From Gnetum montanum (Eukaryota; Streptophyta; Gnetopsida; Gnetales; Gnetaceae): a stretch of DNA of 64,000 nt. Positions 35,201-50,200 of the stretch are shown here, in pieces (the first letter of the stretch is position 1; each line of letters starts with the position of its first letter). The stretch covers positions 262,918-326,917 of the forward strand of contig MNCI01033300.1 in NCBI GenBank assembly GCA_015680685.1, in the 5' to 3' direction. The notes below the pieces were generated by a model. The model was not told where the DNA came from, made no database searches, and saw only the letters and a list, made by a program, of their open reading frames with translations. The translations under genes and the position numbers were made by a program.

Positions 35201-38200
35201 ACAAATCTAAAGACAGCTAAACTTTTAAGCATATCCATAGCCTTCTAGCTTAGCAATAAGCCAATTAACTCAATCAATTAATCTTAAATTACACATAGTC
35301 AAACATAATCTTTCATATGGAAAGTCAAAACTATAGGAAAATATATTATTCATGAACTTAATAAATTGCAATTTGAAATAAAAGAAAACCATAGCAATTG
35401 CTGTACTATCTCTACATTTATTCACACTATTGTTACCAATGATACAATATTCATTTTTCAGTAAAAAAGAAAATCAGGAACTAGATAATGCATATTAATA
35501 GACTTATTTACACAAATAGCTGGCCAACAAGCATACAAATGATATGAAACAATAATTTACAAATCATATTATTAAAACTCTTAATGGAAGAATCAAAGTA
35601 CAACTAATAACAATCAACAGACCATAATGAATATTATTAATAAATAATTTAATAACTTTCTCTAATATTTAGTATGCATAACATTGCATATACTCTAGCT
35701 ACTAGTAAAGATACAGTATGAACTTTTCTGCTCTCAATTTTGCCTATGCTAATGAATAATGAATGCTAGTTTTGAAAAAAAAAAACCCTAGAACAATGCT
35801 TTTCAAGCATAATTTCTGATTCTTTAGTATTCCAACAACAATGAAAGGTAAGTGAAAGTTTTAAACAATGTAGATTTTCTAAACTAAAAGATAATTATGA
35901 AAAATAAATAGCTATTGTAAAAATCTGTCAGATTCCTTAGATACGGTTTACAGATATGTATTTTTCAGATTTAAAAATCAAATTCTGATTCCTTAAATCA
36001 TAAAATATATTTGACATTGTTAAGTCACAAATCTGTTCAACTAAACAGATGGCCACAATAAACATATAAATGAATAATTTCGAATCCATTCAATGGTAAG
36101 CTAATATTTTTTCTTCTAGCAACACTTAGAATACAAGCTAATCTGAATTAACTCTTTTAACTTGAAATAATTTCAAATCCATTTAATGGTATGCTAATAT
36201 TTTTTTTTCCAGCAACCCTTACAATACAAAATCATCTAAATTTAGCTCTTTTAACTTGAAATAATACAGGACACACAATTGTAATTTAATCAAACTATCT
36301 AATTTTCCAACAACAGAGAGGATAAATCACTAATACTTATTTATAATTTAACAACCTTATATTAACACCCTAGATTTCCCCCACTCCATTAGATTCATAG
36401 AAAGAGAAAAAAATTAGACTTAAGAATACAAATAGGAATCATGATTCAAATGCAAGGATCAAGCATTGTAGGGGGTCATTAAATCAATTTCACCAAGAAA
36501 CCAAGAATTCAACAATTTTTTTAGATTTCAGAAATACCCAAAATAGACATTGGCCCAAGGATATTTTCACTTTCAATCTAATAGGAGTCTCATTGGCTTT
36601 GGACCAATGGGGTATATCATACAAATCGCAGTGCAATCTGGTTGTAAGCTTCAAGGACAATGTTGAGCGGATTGCCAAGAACACTTGTGTATATCATTAT
36701 GTTCAATAAATATAAAAGAGATTATAATACATATAATACAAATGAAAACCTGTGTTGCCATGCTTGGAGATAGAGAAAAATATCTATAATTTTATATTCT
36801 ATAATTTTTATGGATTTTATCTTTATATGAAACAAGTAACAAATGCACATGCATTGTAATCCTACCTAGAGATAGGGGCAATGCTTGGGTTGCAATCCCT
36901 CAAGGGGATAGGTGCAACACCATACACAAATGCAAATAAAATGGCTCTTAGTCATAACCTCGATGGCCCAACAACATGTTGTACAACTGTGACCTCCTTG
37001 GGTAAGGTTGAATTGTCGTAGCTTATGAAAATGAGAAATGAATACATATTTTTATGGTTTTTAATGTTTTATAATGTTTTTGACATTTTAATATTTAAGG
37101 CATCAATGATGCAAAAATGGGAAAAAATCATAAGCTTTATTTGTTGCGCAAGCATTGGACTCAGCATCGACCAAATAGTTTCGGGCTACATAAGCAAGGT
37201 AGCATTTTGACATAGTCTAGTTGCACTTGTGAAAGCGATGACTCAAAACACACACAAAACAAGGAAGGAGTCACTGACCCAAGGAGAGAAAGAGCCCTTC
37301 ACATGAAACTAGATGCCAAAAGTCAAGGAAAAATGCTTGGAATCAAGTTTCCCCCTTGTATGGAGCTCGTCCCAAGTATTTATAGTTTTTGTAGCACAAC
37401 GACAAGGGTTCACTAACACCTAGGCGTCAATAGAGGTTTGTTAGCATAGCCGAGACATTCTAGAGCATACTTGAGGAGGCGGAGAAGGCAAAGCATCCAA
37501 ACTAGGGTGCCAAGGAGGTGCATCAGCATCCTTGCGTTGATGCAGGGGGTGTGTTGGCGCAAGGAAGTCAATGCACTCCTGCCATTAACACTTTGTCAAG
37601 ATTTCCTGGATGAAAGTTGGAATGCTAGGGAACATATCAGTGACTTCCAAGGATCTCCAAATGAAGCTAGAAATGACCTTGGAAGCCCGAAACATGCATC
37701 AAACCTACAAGTGTGAAATGGAAGGCTAGGATGCAAACCTGGGAGGTAGAAACCTCAACTATGCATGTGAAACCCACAAATATAGGGTGCATGACATATG
37801 TCCCAAACCTAGGGCTTACATTTGACTTACAAAATGCCACTAGATGACTTATCATACCCTTATGATTGAGTAAAGCTACTCCTATCAAAATACAAGACTG
37901 GAACTAGACATGTTCCATGATCAATGTAAAGGATTATAATGGATTGATGTACATACCATGACTATATTACAATAGAGTCCAAGCCACCTTATTAATAAGT
38001 GCTAGGGGGTGGGGGCTTAGAGAAGAATCCCCCTGATGTGCCTGCTTGGTATAGAAAGAAGCTGGAGGAGTTGGGTGCAGACATATGAAATCTCTGATGT
38101 TGTTCTTCTAGGTCCATCACCCTTGCTTAGAGCTGTTAGTTTTGTTCATGTATGAGTCCTTGCCCTTGTAGGAGTTCTTGTCATCATTCCTCAGCATAAG

Positions 38201-41200
38201 CTTGGAACTGGTTGTGACTCCTTTTCACCTACAAGAGCTCATGCTGGGATACATCTAGTTTGATTGTTGCTTGATGGAGTTTCTCTTCTAGCTTTGTGTG
38301 TGGTTGACTTGTAGAAGTTTGAACCACATAGAGATACCTCCATTCCGCTTGCATGTCCTCTTTAGTTTCCTTGAGTTTCCTCTTAAGGATAATGATAGTT
38401 GCTTCGTGGCAGAGAATGTACATGTTTTCCAAAAGGTCCATTTTCTCTTGTAGCGTTGGTTTACTTGTGGCCATTTGTTGAAGTTTGGCATGCAAGGTGT
38501 CGAATTTTTCCTTCACCTCATGCATTTCCTTGATTACTTGTTCATTCAATAGAGCTACAAGTTTGTGTAGTCTATGCATCTCAACATCCTAGGTTGCCTA
38601 CTTGATCAAATGGATCTTTCTAAGTTCATTGATTTCCTTGGTTGTCTTGTTTGCCAGCTCCTGTTGTAAGTTCTAGTGCTCCTTTTTTGTGCAAAGATAC
38701 TTGTCCAGAAACTAGGCCATGATTTGACTTTCATCCTCTAACATTTGCACTTGCCGAGAAAGGGAAAGTACTTGCTTCTCCTTTTTTTTTTGCTCACTCT
38801 TTTTCACTTTTGAGATTGATGCTTTAACATTCTGATTTGCTGCTCCAAGCCATCTTTCATAAACACACCTTCTTCATCAAATTGACACGCTTGGAATAGT
38901 TCAGCTTGAAGGCACTCAGTTTGCACCTCTGGAGTGATTGTGGAAGGTGTAGGTACCAATGGTGTGAGATGTTCCAATTGTTCATGCAACCGTTGTACCT
39001 TGTCTTGGCTGCTTCACGACTCCTATAGTTATAATGTTCTATCAACATCAGTGGTTTTCAACTTGGCCTGTACCTTAATGAGTTCACTCTCCACTGTACT
39101 ATCAATGTTCCTTAGTAGCAACTTGATGCCAAGATCAACTCTTTGCTCCTCCTTTGCCTGTGGCTAGTCCTAGGTTGATCAGTGGGTACTTGAAGGATTT
39201 CAGCCACATGTTGGATGTTATGCATGCTGCGCCTTGATCAATGTGATGAGGAAACACTTCATGAAGGCACATGAATGTGAGATTGAACATGGGCATCAAA
39301 ATGAGCTATCATTCAACAATAGGGGAGGGAATTGGAAGAGGTCATCCCTTATTGCCTCACCACCCACAATGGTTTCCATCATTTGCAAGAAATTGTTGCC
39401 AAGGTCTTGTGACCCTTCAACATGGATGGTGGTAGCCTACCCCTCATCTTCAATGTGCATTATAGATCAAGTGCTGCCAACAAGAAGAGGTTCCTGGCTT
39501 TGCTTGATGCTGAAACTAGGAGGTTGGGAAATGGATATGCTAGGCCATTGCCCTTGTGCTTGTTGAGATGCTTGATGTGCGGTTGATGCTTTCAATTGGT
39601 GTTGGTGGAGTTGAGATGCTTTCGATTGGTGTTGGCACAGTTAAGGTGAATTGATAGAGTTTATCATGGTCAACCCTTAAAGCACAAAGAGTTGAAACTC
39701 ACACAAGTGAAAGACCAATCATGTGCCATATGCAATGCAACCCTCACCATCATGGGGAGATAAGCTTTAGCTCATTCACATATGATGCCAACCCACAAAG
39801 GATTCATAAGTGGATACTCCTCAGAGTAGGCACTTGCCTTCCTTGCACTTGTGAAACTTGTTGATGAGACACTTGTGGATTCTCAACAACTAGTAAGACA
39901 TTAGGATCGAATGCAAGTCTATCATCTTGGATGGCTAGATCTTATCCTCTGCTTTGCTTGATTGACCTTTTGCCACACACAACCATGGACAAGAATGAAA
40001 TAGAAGAGATGGAGAATGAATAATGGATGAAAGAGAGAAAGGGAGAGAGTGCAACATCACTAGATCCCTAGCCAACTATTCAACTAGCTCATGGAGCACA
40101 TGAGCACATCCTACATCCCACAAGAGATTTGCTATCACATCCTTTTACCATTACTTGTCTATACAATAGGGATTGACCTCCAAGTATCCCTTCCAAGTGC
40201 AAGATTACACCGACCACATCTAGTGCCATCTAGCCTTGATTGTTCCATAGTCTAACCATTGGCATGAACCAAACAAGGCAATGTGCCACCTAGCATCCAA
40301 TACTTAAGGTTTCGGTTTGGTTTTCCTCCATCCATGCATGTATCCACGGTAGGCTCCCTGAATTTTTCTCTACTGAAAACCTTTTATCAATCCCCTTTGT
40401 TGTGCTAATGAATTTCCCATCCCAACAAAAAGTACAATACCATAAGCATTAAAAGAAAATTTTTCGGGTTTGAATCTAGTCAAGGGTTGGGTCAAGGATG
40501 AAGATTATTGACCCTCAGAGCAAATGATTAGGGATTTGGTTAGAAGTAGCAATTAACATTATGAAGGTTCACGAAGAAAGAGACCTTTGGGCCTTCATAG
40601 CCATGGGTAGGAATGAGCAAGAGATTCTCTTGGATTGCAATGTTATGGGAAGTTAAGTGACCTGGGCAATGGCTTGAACATGAGAAAAGTTTGCTTAGGT
40701 ATAGGTTCAACCATTGGTTTGACTTTGGTGTGAGTAACTATGAGATTGGTTTGGATGGTAAACATACCAATTTGTACAACCAATAAGCTTGAAAGTACTT
40801 TGCTCTTCTTGTTGCCTCTTCGCTCTCTCTTTTTTCCTTTTTCAAAATTTCTTTTCATCATCATCACCTTCATTTTTTTCATATATATTTTTCTTTTCAT
40901 TTCTTTCATAAGAAGAGGGTTTTTGATGGAGCATGAGAATCATGTGAATGATCATAGTGCTAGATTATCATTTGGAGTCTTTGACTTGCATGATCATGAG
41001 GATGCATCCCCCACCACATGGCACACATAGGTTCATGGAATCACAAACCTCTTCTAACTAGGGTGGCTACGCATGACACCATATGCACCTTGGTCCAATC
41101 ACATTGATTAGACCCATCCAATGGTTACAAGGACCCTCGATAACATACCCTTTCTGTACCAGTGACTAGGAACTCATCTAGGATTCTGGAGTTCGCACCC

Positions 41201-44200
41201 TAAGGTGTGGACCCATCACTTGCCAATAGTTCTAGTAGCATTAGCTTCAATAGCTCGTCGTGTGAGTCCTTGCTCCTCATTGAATCTGTACCTAGTTCAC
41301 TAGTGATGGATAGAATAAGAGTGGGTGGATAAATATTGTTGCATGGGCATTCTGTTGATCAAGCTCTACATTGGATGCATTTGGCACTCTTGCATTATCA
41401 TCGCATAAGTAGCTCACCCATGCACCTTTGGCTTATTGGATGAGCATTCATAAAGCACATGAATTGGTCTTTCCACACACACAAACAAAAACACTCCAAA
41501 AGAAAAGAAAATCTCATGATTGATCATTCGTTAAGCTCAAAAAGCATAAAGTCCTAACTAAACATACCAATCTTTTTTATTTGCACAAACGGAAATAGCA
41601 GGAAAATAAAATTTTAACATGGGGTGAAGGATTTCTCTCCCACGATTGATCCATGCCTATCACCTGGAAGCCTCTGAGGGGTAAATTGAGCATTAAGAGC
41701 ATGCTTAGAGATGAAAGATGTTTGTTATGGTATGCCAAGTGTTGCTCAACAAGTGCTCCATTTGGCTCGTTTGAATGGTTTATGGCCATGATGTAGTGGG
41801 ATTGAGAGGGATCACATGGTATTCTCATGTAGTTCATCCTTCTAGTCTCATTCCTTTTGTTGAACTCAAGGTGGAGGTCTTGGAAATCCAACCTAGCATT
41901 TATAGTGCTTAACTAGGCTCTTCCCATTATAACAAGAAGATCCTCTTTCACATTATCTTTTGATAAGAGCACCAAAAAATCAATAGGATGCAACCAACCT
42001 GCAACAAAAGTGATTACATTACATGCCTGTCCCATGGAATATGTGTATGATTGGTTTGCTAGCTCCAATTGAACGTTGGTATGCTTGAGAGGAGGAAGCC
42101 TTCAATCAAGTTACTATTGGAATGAAATGAGATTGACTCCTAAACCGGAGTCACATAGAGCTAGACAATGACCTTTTTCCCTAGGTTGGATCTTCAACAT
42201 AGGATTGCTAGGGTCTAGTCATTTTTTGAGCAAACATCATTTTTAAAATACCCTTGTTGCCACTATAAACATGGAGATGATGACAACATTGCCATCATGT
42301 GCCATGATGATATCTTCACTAGACATAGCAATGGAACTCATCCTTGAAGTAGATATTGCTGTCGAATTGTAGCCAGGGATGTTTATTAGGACCCCATGAG
42401 CATGGGCTTTTGTTTGGCTTGAATGATTCTCTTCTTTGCAAGGTGAAGAGGAGACAAACCTAGTCTTGTGATTCTCACACACTCTACACAAGGTGAAGAG
42501 GAGAAGATAGATCTAGTCCCGTGATTCTCACATCTATGCTTGTGGTAAAATTTTCTACTGTGGGACCTCGAACTTCCCCCTGCAACCAAATCAATAGGTA
42601 ATTGCAAATATTGCTTAAATGCATGGATAAAACTAGGATCATTATCATAGGCAATTGTGGAAATTTGGATCAATTTTTAAGGATTGTTTACAGCTGTAAT
42701 TCTTATTGGTAGTTTCCTAATTTAATGGGATTTGTTGTCATCCCAATTCTAGCTTTTTAGATTAGGAAATTTCCTGATTTTATGGTGATTTGTTTTTCCC
42801 CATAATCAAGGACTTCTGATTATTCTTTCTAAAAAAAGTGTCCATATTCATGTATAAAAAGGGCTTATTGTAACACTTGATTCATCAAGGAATAAAAATT
42901 TAGTTTCTTTACTTTTCTAAATAACTACATGGTATTAGAGCTTTTCCTAAGAAATTCTATCCGTAACCATTCAGTCCTCTCCTATTCAGCTCTCTTCTGT
43001 TCATCTCACTCTTTTCATCTTCAGTGACGGTGAATTTTTCCTTCTCACTGATGGCATCAGGCTTGTGCTCATCACCGACAACGTTGAATTTTCTTTTCCT
43101 CTCTCTTCCAATGAAAGTAGATGTTGGCTCTCATTCTCTTGTCATAGTGGTTCGTTTCTCTCCTTGTTTTATCCCTTTCCGTCCTCATGGCTACATCTCC
43201 GCTTCTAATAGCAACCCAATTCTAAGCACTCATGATGGTTTAGAAAATTCTACTATCCTCATCATGGGTCATAAGCTGAATCGACAAAATTATCTTCAAT
43301 GGTCCCATTCAATTATGATGTTCATGTGCCGCAAGCGCAAAGACAACTATCTCACTAGAGTAGCTACTCAACCAGTAAAGAAAGATCCAAAGTACTAGAG
43401 TTGGAAGGTTGAAAATAACATGGTTATGTCTTGGTTGATTAACTCAATGACAAATGACATTGGAGAAGATTTCATGCTCTATGAAATGGCCCAAGAGATT
43501 TGGGAGGCTGCAAGAGAAACCTACTGCAATAAAGAAGACACCATAGAGGCGTTTGAGACAAAAGGGATTCTTCATAATATTTCGATCGATTAAATCGATA
43601 TTGGCAACAATTAGATCTATTTGAGACCACAAAATGGGATTGTCTAAATGATGCCAACAAGTATAAAAAGATCATTGAAAAGAAATGAATCTACAAGTTT
43701 CTTCTAGGTTTAAACAAAAACCTAGATGAAGTTTGTGGCATGTTTTAAAAATCAAACCACTACCAAGTCTTTGTGAGGTTGCCTTTGAAGTATGATGAGA
43801 AGAAAGCAAGAAGAAAGTTATGCTCCGTCTGAATCATCCAACCAATGAAGGTTCGGCTTTAGCTGCACAAGGTTCCAGTTCCCAGACGAAGAAAAGGCAA
43901 CCTTGGTGCGATCATTGTCAGAAGTCTGTTCATACTAGAGAAACTTGCTGGCAAATCCACGGGACACTTGCTGACTAGAAACCATCAAGCTCCTGATCTG
44001 AGAAAGAAATCAAGGGTAATAGTGCAGCAACAGAAGAAAGACCTTCTTCTCCTTCAAAATCATTAGGTGACCCCTTTAGTAAGGAACAAATGGAAGTACT
44101 GTAGAAGTTGTTCACTTAGCAAATGTTGACACTTCTAATCTGATCATAGGGATTGGTTCAGTGGCTCAAAAAGGTAACTTTCTCATTGCTCTAAAAGTTC

Positions 44201-47200
44201 AAAAGGATGATAAGTTAAGTACTTGAATTGTTGACTGTGGAGCATCAGATCACATGATTGGAGATTCTACAATTCTTCAAGACTACACACCATGCACATG
44301 AACCATATTGTTCGTATTGTTGATGGTTCTCTATCTAAGGTGTCCGATACAGGTTCTATTGTAGTACCTAGGGGGTTAACCCTTAGATCTATTCTCCTTG
44401 TCCCTAACTTGACTTGCAATTTGTTATCCATTAGTAAGCTCACTTAGAATACGAATTGTGTTAATAAATTTTTTCCCAATTCTTGTGTTTTTCAGGATTT
44501 GACTTCGGGATAGATGCTTGGCAATGTTGAGGTGTGTGCGGGACTCTATATCTTTAGAGAAGGCAACCAACTTGAGAGACAATCTCCAAATACAGTTAGT
44601 GAGAAACACTCTTTTTCTATGTTTAAGTCAAATAAGGAAAATGAAATCCTACTATGGCATTATAGACTAGGTCATCCTAGTTTTTTGTATCTCAAAAGAC
44701 TCTTTCCATTATTATTCAATAAAAATTCAAATGTTCTTCATTGTCAAATTTGTCAGCTTTCAAAACATGTTTGTAACTCTTATCCAATACAGGCATACAA
44801 AGCATCTCATCCTTTTTCTATGGTTCATAGTGATGTTTGGGGTCCATTAAAAATAAAAAATGTGACAGGGGCTGATGGTTTGTATCTTTTGTTGATGATC
44901 ATACAAGACTCACTTGGATNAGGCTAGATGGTTTGTATCTTTTGTTGATGATCATACAAGACTCACTTGGATATTTCTGATGAAAGAAAAATATGAAGTT
45001 AGCCAAATCTTTAAAAATTTTATGAACATGATTTAGACACAATTTAAAACAAAAATCCAAATATTGAGAACTGACAATGCAAAAGAATATTTCAACTCTA
45101 TTCTTGGGGATTTTCTGTCTGAAGAGGGAATTGTCCATCAGAGCTCTTGTATCAATACCCCACAACAAAATGGGATAGCTGAAAGGAAAAATAGGCATTT
45201 ATTGGAAGTTGCCTGAGCCCTCCTACTTTCCTCTCAAGTTCCAAATTTCTTTTGGGGAGAAGCCGTTCTTACTATTGCATGTCTCATCAATCAAATGCCA
45301 TCACGAGTTCTTAATTTCCAGAATCCTTGTCAAGTCCTTTTGAAAGCTTTTCCAACAACCCAACTCATCTCATCAATCCCTCTCAAAGTATTTGGTTGTA
45401 TGGTTTTTGTTCATATTCCCCAACAACTTTGTAGCAGACCTGATCCCAAGGCCACCAAATGTGTCTTCCTAGGATTTTCACCAAATCAAAAGGGGTATAA
45501 GTGCTATTTTCCTAGTACAAAACGATTTTACCACTCAATGGATGTCACGTTCATGGAAACACAACCTTATTATCCCAAAACCAACATTCAGGGGGAGAGT
45601 GAAAATCAAGAATATCTTTTTTGGGATCCAGAACCAAATCCTTCTTCTGTTGAGACATTCACTCAATCCAACCCAAGCCCAAATCTCAGTCCACTACTGA
45701 GTCCTCCTCATGAGATTGTAAACAAAGAGCTCATTGTGTGCTCAAGAAGGAAACCAACTCAAAAGGATATGGAAGTACCATTCTACCTGAGCACTGTTCA
45801 TGAAAATGTGTTGGATTCAATCCAGAATGACTCACATCTAGGTAACACTAATTCAATTCCTTTTTGATGAACTTTTGGATTTACCAATTGCATTAAGGAA
45901 AGGGCTAAGGTCATGTACAAAACGCCCAATATAGAACTTTGTTTCTTACAATAAGTTGTCACCTGGATATCATGCATTTACTACAAGCCTTACAGATATT
46001 CAGATTCTTGGTAATATGCAAGAGGCTCTTCAAAGACTAGAGTGGAAATCAATGGTGGATGATGAAATCAATGCTCTAATGAAGAATGGAATGTGGGATT
46101 TAGTCGAGCTACGGGAAGGGAAAAATACTGTTGGATGTAAATGGATCTTTATGATTAAATACAAGGTAGATGGAAGTATTGACAGATATACAAAGCTTGC
46201 CTTGTGGCCAAGGGCTTTACACAATCTTATGGAATTGGTTACGAGGAAACTTTCACACCAGTTGCCAAATAAATACTATCCGAGTCTTTTTGTCCCTTGC
46301 AGCTAATCTTGATTGGCCTCTACACCAATTGGACATCAAAAATGCATTCTTGAATGGAGATCTTGAAGAGGAAGTTTATATGGACATTCCACAAGGTATT
46401 AAGTCTATAGAAAATGTCAACAAAGTATGCAAACTAAAGAAATCTCTTTATGGTCGTAAACAATCTCCACGTGCATGGTTTGATCGATTTGCAAAGACTA
46501 TAAAGAGACATGACTATTCACAATGCCAAACGGATCATACTATGTTTGTCAAGCACTCTTATGAAGGTAGAACAGCCATCATTATTGTCTATGTTGATGA
46601 TATCATATTGATTGAGAATGATGAAAGAGAAATAGCCACCCTGAAGAACTTCCTTGCTTAAGAATTTGAGATAAAGGACTTGGGGAATCTTAGATATTTT
46701 CTTGGAATGGAAATAGGAAGATCAAAAATGAAAATTTCAGTCTCACAATGTAAATATGTTCTAGACTTACTCAAGGAAACTGGAATGCTTGGATGTAAAC
46801 CGACTGACACTCCAATAGACAGCAAGTTAGATTTAGATGAAAAAGGGCCACCAATGGACAAGGGAAGGTATCAGAGGCTTGTTGGGAAACTTCTTTATGT
46901 TTCTCATACCAGACCTGATATTGCTTTCTCAGTTAGTGTTGTTAGTCAATTCATGAACAACCTAATTGAAGAACACATGCACAAAGTGTTCCGAATTCTA
47001 AGGTATCTAAAAGGTGCCCCTAGTGAAGTTCTCTACTTCAAGAAGACATCAACGAAAGATATCAAGATATTTACGAATGTTGATTGGGTAGGCTCCAAGA
47101 CTGATAGAAGATCAACATCAGGATACTGTACCTTTATCTTTGGAAATCTCATCACCTAGAGGAGCAAGAAACAACTTGTAGTAGCCCGTAGCAGCATTGC

Positions 47201-50200
47201 GGCAGAATTCAAAGCTATGGCGCAAGGGATATGTGAAGGAATATAGCTGAAGAGACCATTGCATGAGCTCAAAATCCAAATTACAGATTCCATTAGATTG
47301 TTGTGCGACAATCAAGCAGCTATTAGCATAGCCAAGAACCTGGTACATCATGATCGAACAAAACATGTGGAGATAAACAAGCACTTCATCAAAGAAAAGA
47401 TAGAAGAGGGGATGATCTTAATTGATTATGTTCCTACCACAAATCAAATAGCCGACATCGTAACCAAGGCTCTTCCCATAACTACCTTTGGAGAACTTTG
47501 ATCCAAGCTTGGTCTTCTCAACATCTACAGCCCAGCTTGAGGGGGAGTGTGGAAATTTGGGTCAATTTTTAAGGGTTGTTTACAACTGTAATTCTTATTG
47601 GTAGTTTCCTATTTTAATGGGATTTGTTGTCATCACAATTCCAACTTTTTAGATTAGGCAAATTTCTTGATTTTATGGTGATTTGTTTTTCATCATAATC
47701 AGGGATTTCTGATTATTCCTTATAAAAATAGTGTCCATATTCATGTATAAAAAGGGCTCATTGTAACACTCAATTCATCAGGGAATAAAAATTCAGTTTC
47801 TCTACTTTTCTAAATAACTACAGCAATATTACATGATTTGGCTTGCCTTGGTTGCAGTTGACTAGGTATTGCACCTTGCATGGGACTAGGAAGTAGAAGC
47901 TATTGCTAGAAAGCTTGGTTGGCAAGATTTGTAGAAGCAGGCATGTACTGTTGAGGTATCATCATTGGGGTTTGATAAGTACTTGCTTGGGCACCATAAA
48001 AGTAAGGATTAGGCGGAGGTGCTATCTGTTGTTGCACTAGAGTTGGAAGATTCCATGGAGTAGCATCCCAAGGATTTGGAGCTTCCCACTCTTGGTATTG
48101 TTGCATGGGCTGTAGATAAGCACCACTAGGATAGTATGAATGACTAGGGTATGGGGTCCTCCTTGTTTGCCTTTTGACAAATTTGGGATTCAAAGGTATC
48201 CTAGATTGCCTTATCTCACCAATCATGTGAGCCATGATTGGGCAGCACTGAGAATCATGAGAGATTGCGTGGTATTTGCATGGATCCTCATTATTGGAGG
48301 AGGATGAGGAAGCCTCATTTGGATCTTCTTGAATGTTTTTAAAGTAAGAGAGCTTCCCTTTACCCTTGCCATCATACCTCTTTTTGTGTTCATGTGGTGC
48401 AATTGCTTTGGTTGCAGCTTCAACCACATTACCCTCAATGTCCTTGAGAGTAGTGGTCATCATTTTGTCCTTTGCATCCCAAACTTGGTCGACATGGTGG
48501 GCCAAGTTTGTCAAGGCTTTGTTTGTTTTGATCTGATCTTGTGTTAGAGCCTCAACTGTAGTGGGAGGTTCGGTGGTGCCTTCAACATTTTTGGCCTACC
48601 GTTTGCATGATGGATCACAATTGTACTTATCAACTGATTGTCACTTCTGCCATTCACCTTCTATGCTAGCAATGGTGTTTAAGAGCACTTTCATTTAGGT
48701 CATGGACTTTTTGTGCATTGGGCCCATTGTGTACATGTCCACACATGCTCTTGTTTCTTGCCTTAGCCCTTCTACAATATGCATCAATTGCTCCCTTTAG
48801 CCAAAACCATGGTTCGGATAGTGGTGAGCAATTTTCATGTACCTTTCCATGGCAATGTCAAGAGGCTCACGGTCTCCCTGCCTCCATTTGGCCATCTCCT
48901 TCCGAATGTTTGAAATTCAGGCATAGGTCTGAAATTTTGTTGAGAAGATTTTGACCATGTTTGCCCATCTTTGAATCAATTGAGGATGCAAGGATTTGTA
49001 CTAGGTTTTTGCATATTCAATGAAGGTGTGGGGAAACAACTACAACTTTTGCCAATTCCTTGGAGATAGCAAGCATTGTCAAAGGCTTGCACATGGAGTT
49101 GGGGATTGTCATTGGTATACCCTTTGTAAGCTGGTACATCAGCCATGTTGATTCATTTGATTTTGCTATCATGAACATGCTCCCTTGGAATATGTACAGC
49201 TTTCATCAACTTGTGATAATCAGCCCAGTTGAACAAAGGGGAATCATCATTGTTAGTGACAAGTCTATACAAATGCAAATGGTGGAACTTGGAAAGGAGA
49301 TCATCATGATGATCTACACTTGGAGTGAATGTACCTGACTAGGGGCCCTGATTGTGGATTGGCTCTTTGCCTTTCTTATTTGCTTTAGCTTCTTGCTTCC
49401 TATTTAAATGATTAGATGAGAAGCTATGGCCAACCTCTTCTTTTGCCACTTGATCTTGAAGATCTTGCATGCACAAAGGCTCATAATCATTGAACATGGG
49501 CTCATGAGCTTTGTATGATGTACGTTTGTCGTCTAGCCTTATATTGCTCAAGGCATCAATGAGATCGTTTGGTGCAGCCAAACCATTGGGTCCTTAGAGA
49601 ATTGGCCATGAGCATCTCCCCACCTTCCCTGCTTATCTTGATAATAAGCCAGCACAACCGGTGGAAGGGTCTTATTCTTTGAATGCTTAAAGGTAACAAA
49701 AGCCATTTGTCTTTTTGGTGCATTACTAGAGGTCTTTAGTGGGCTCTAGGTCTTTAGTGGGCTGGGAATAGAAGCTTGTTTTTTGTTTGTGTTCACAACA
49801 CACACACACAACACCAAAACACACACATGATTTGAATAATAGTTAAAATCAAGAATGTACAAGTATTTCCAAATAGTTCACCAATGCCCTCTTTGGCAAC
49901 GGTGCCAATGATAGGGGTCTTGCCGATTTTGGACCAGTGGGATATATCATACAAATTGTTGTGCAATCTAGTCATAATCTTTGAGGACAATGTTGAGTGG
50001 ATTGCCAAGAACACTTGTGTATATTGTTGCATTTAATAAATATAAAAAAGACTATAATACATATAATACAAATGAAAACCCATGTTGCCATGATGGGAGA
50101 TAGAGAAAAATATTTATAATTTTATGTTTCATAATTTTTATAGATTTTATCTTTATAAGAAACAAGGAAAACACACATGCATTGCAATCCCACTTGGGGA

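Larger units (their letters stand above)
42656..47822 (+). mobile_element. Ty1/copia retrotransposon nested in element D
   Basis: The LTRs at 42656-42929 (274 bp) and 47548-47822 (275 bp) start TGTGG and end CTACA, and are flanked by a perfect 5-bp duplication GCAAT (42651-42655 and 47823-47827). The order gag, protease, integrase, RT, RNase H is diagnostic of copia. By eye the LTRs differ at about 20 positions (roughly 7-8%), so the insertion is old, and the coding frame has several stops. It lies in the sense direction of FIGL1. Confidence 0.93.

Noticed and set aside
38229-38579. 116-residue coiled-coil ORF as a host gene in FIGL1 intron 3
   Set aside because: It lies between the LTRs of element D, in the element's orientation and at the position of the third ORF; better read as retroelement debris.
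47906-48514. 202-residue uninterrupted minus ORF as an independent gene
   Set aside because: Its flanks and motifs (capsid core upstream, knuckle-like CCP, Pro/Gln tail) place it in the gag of element D, cut by the copia insertion.
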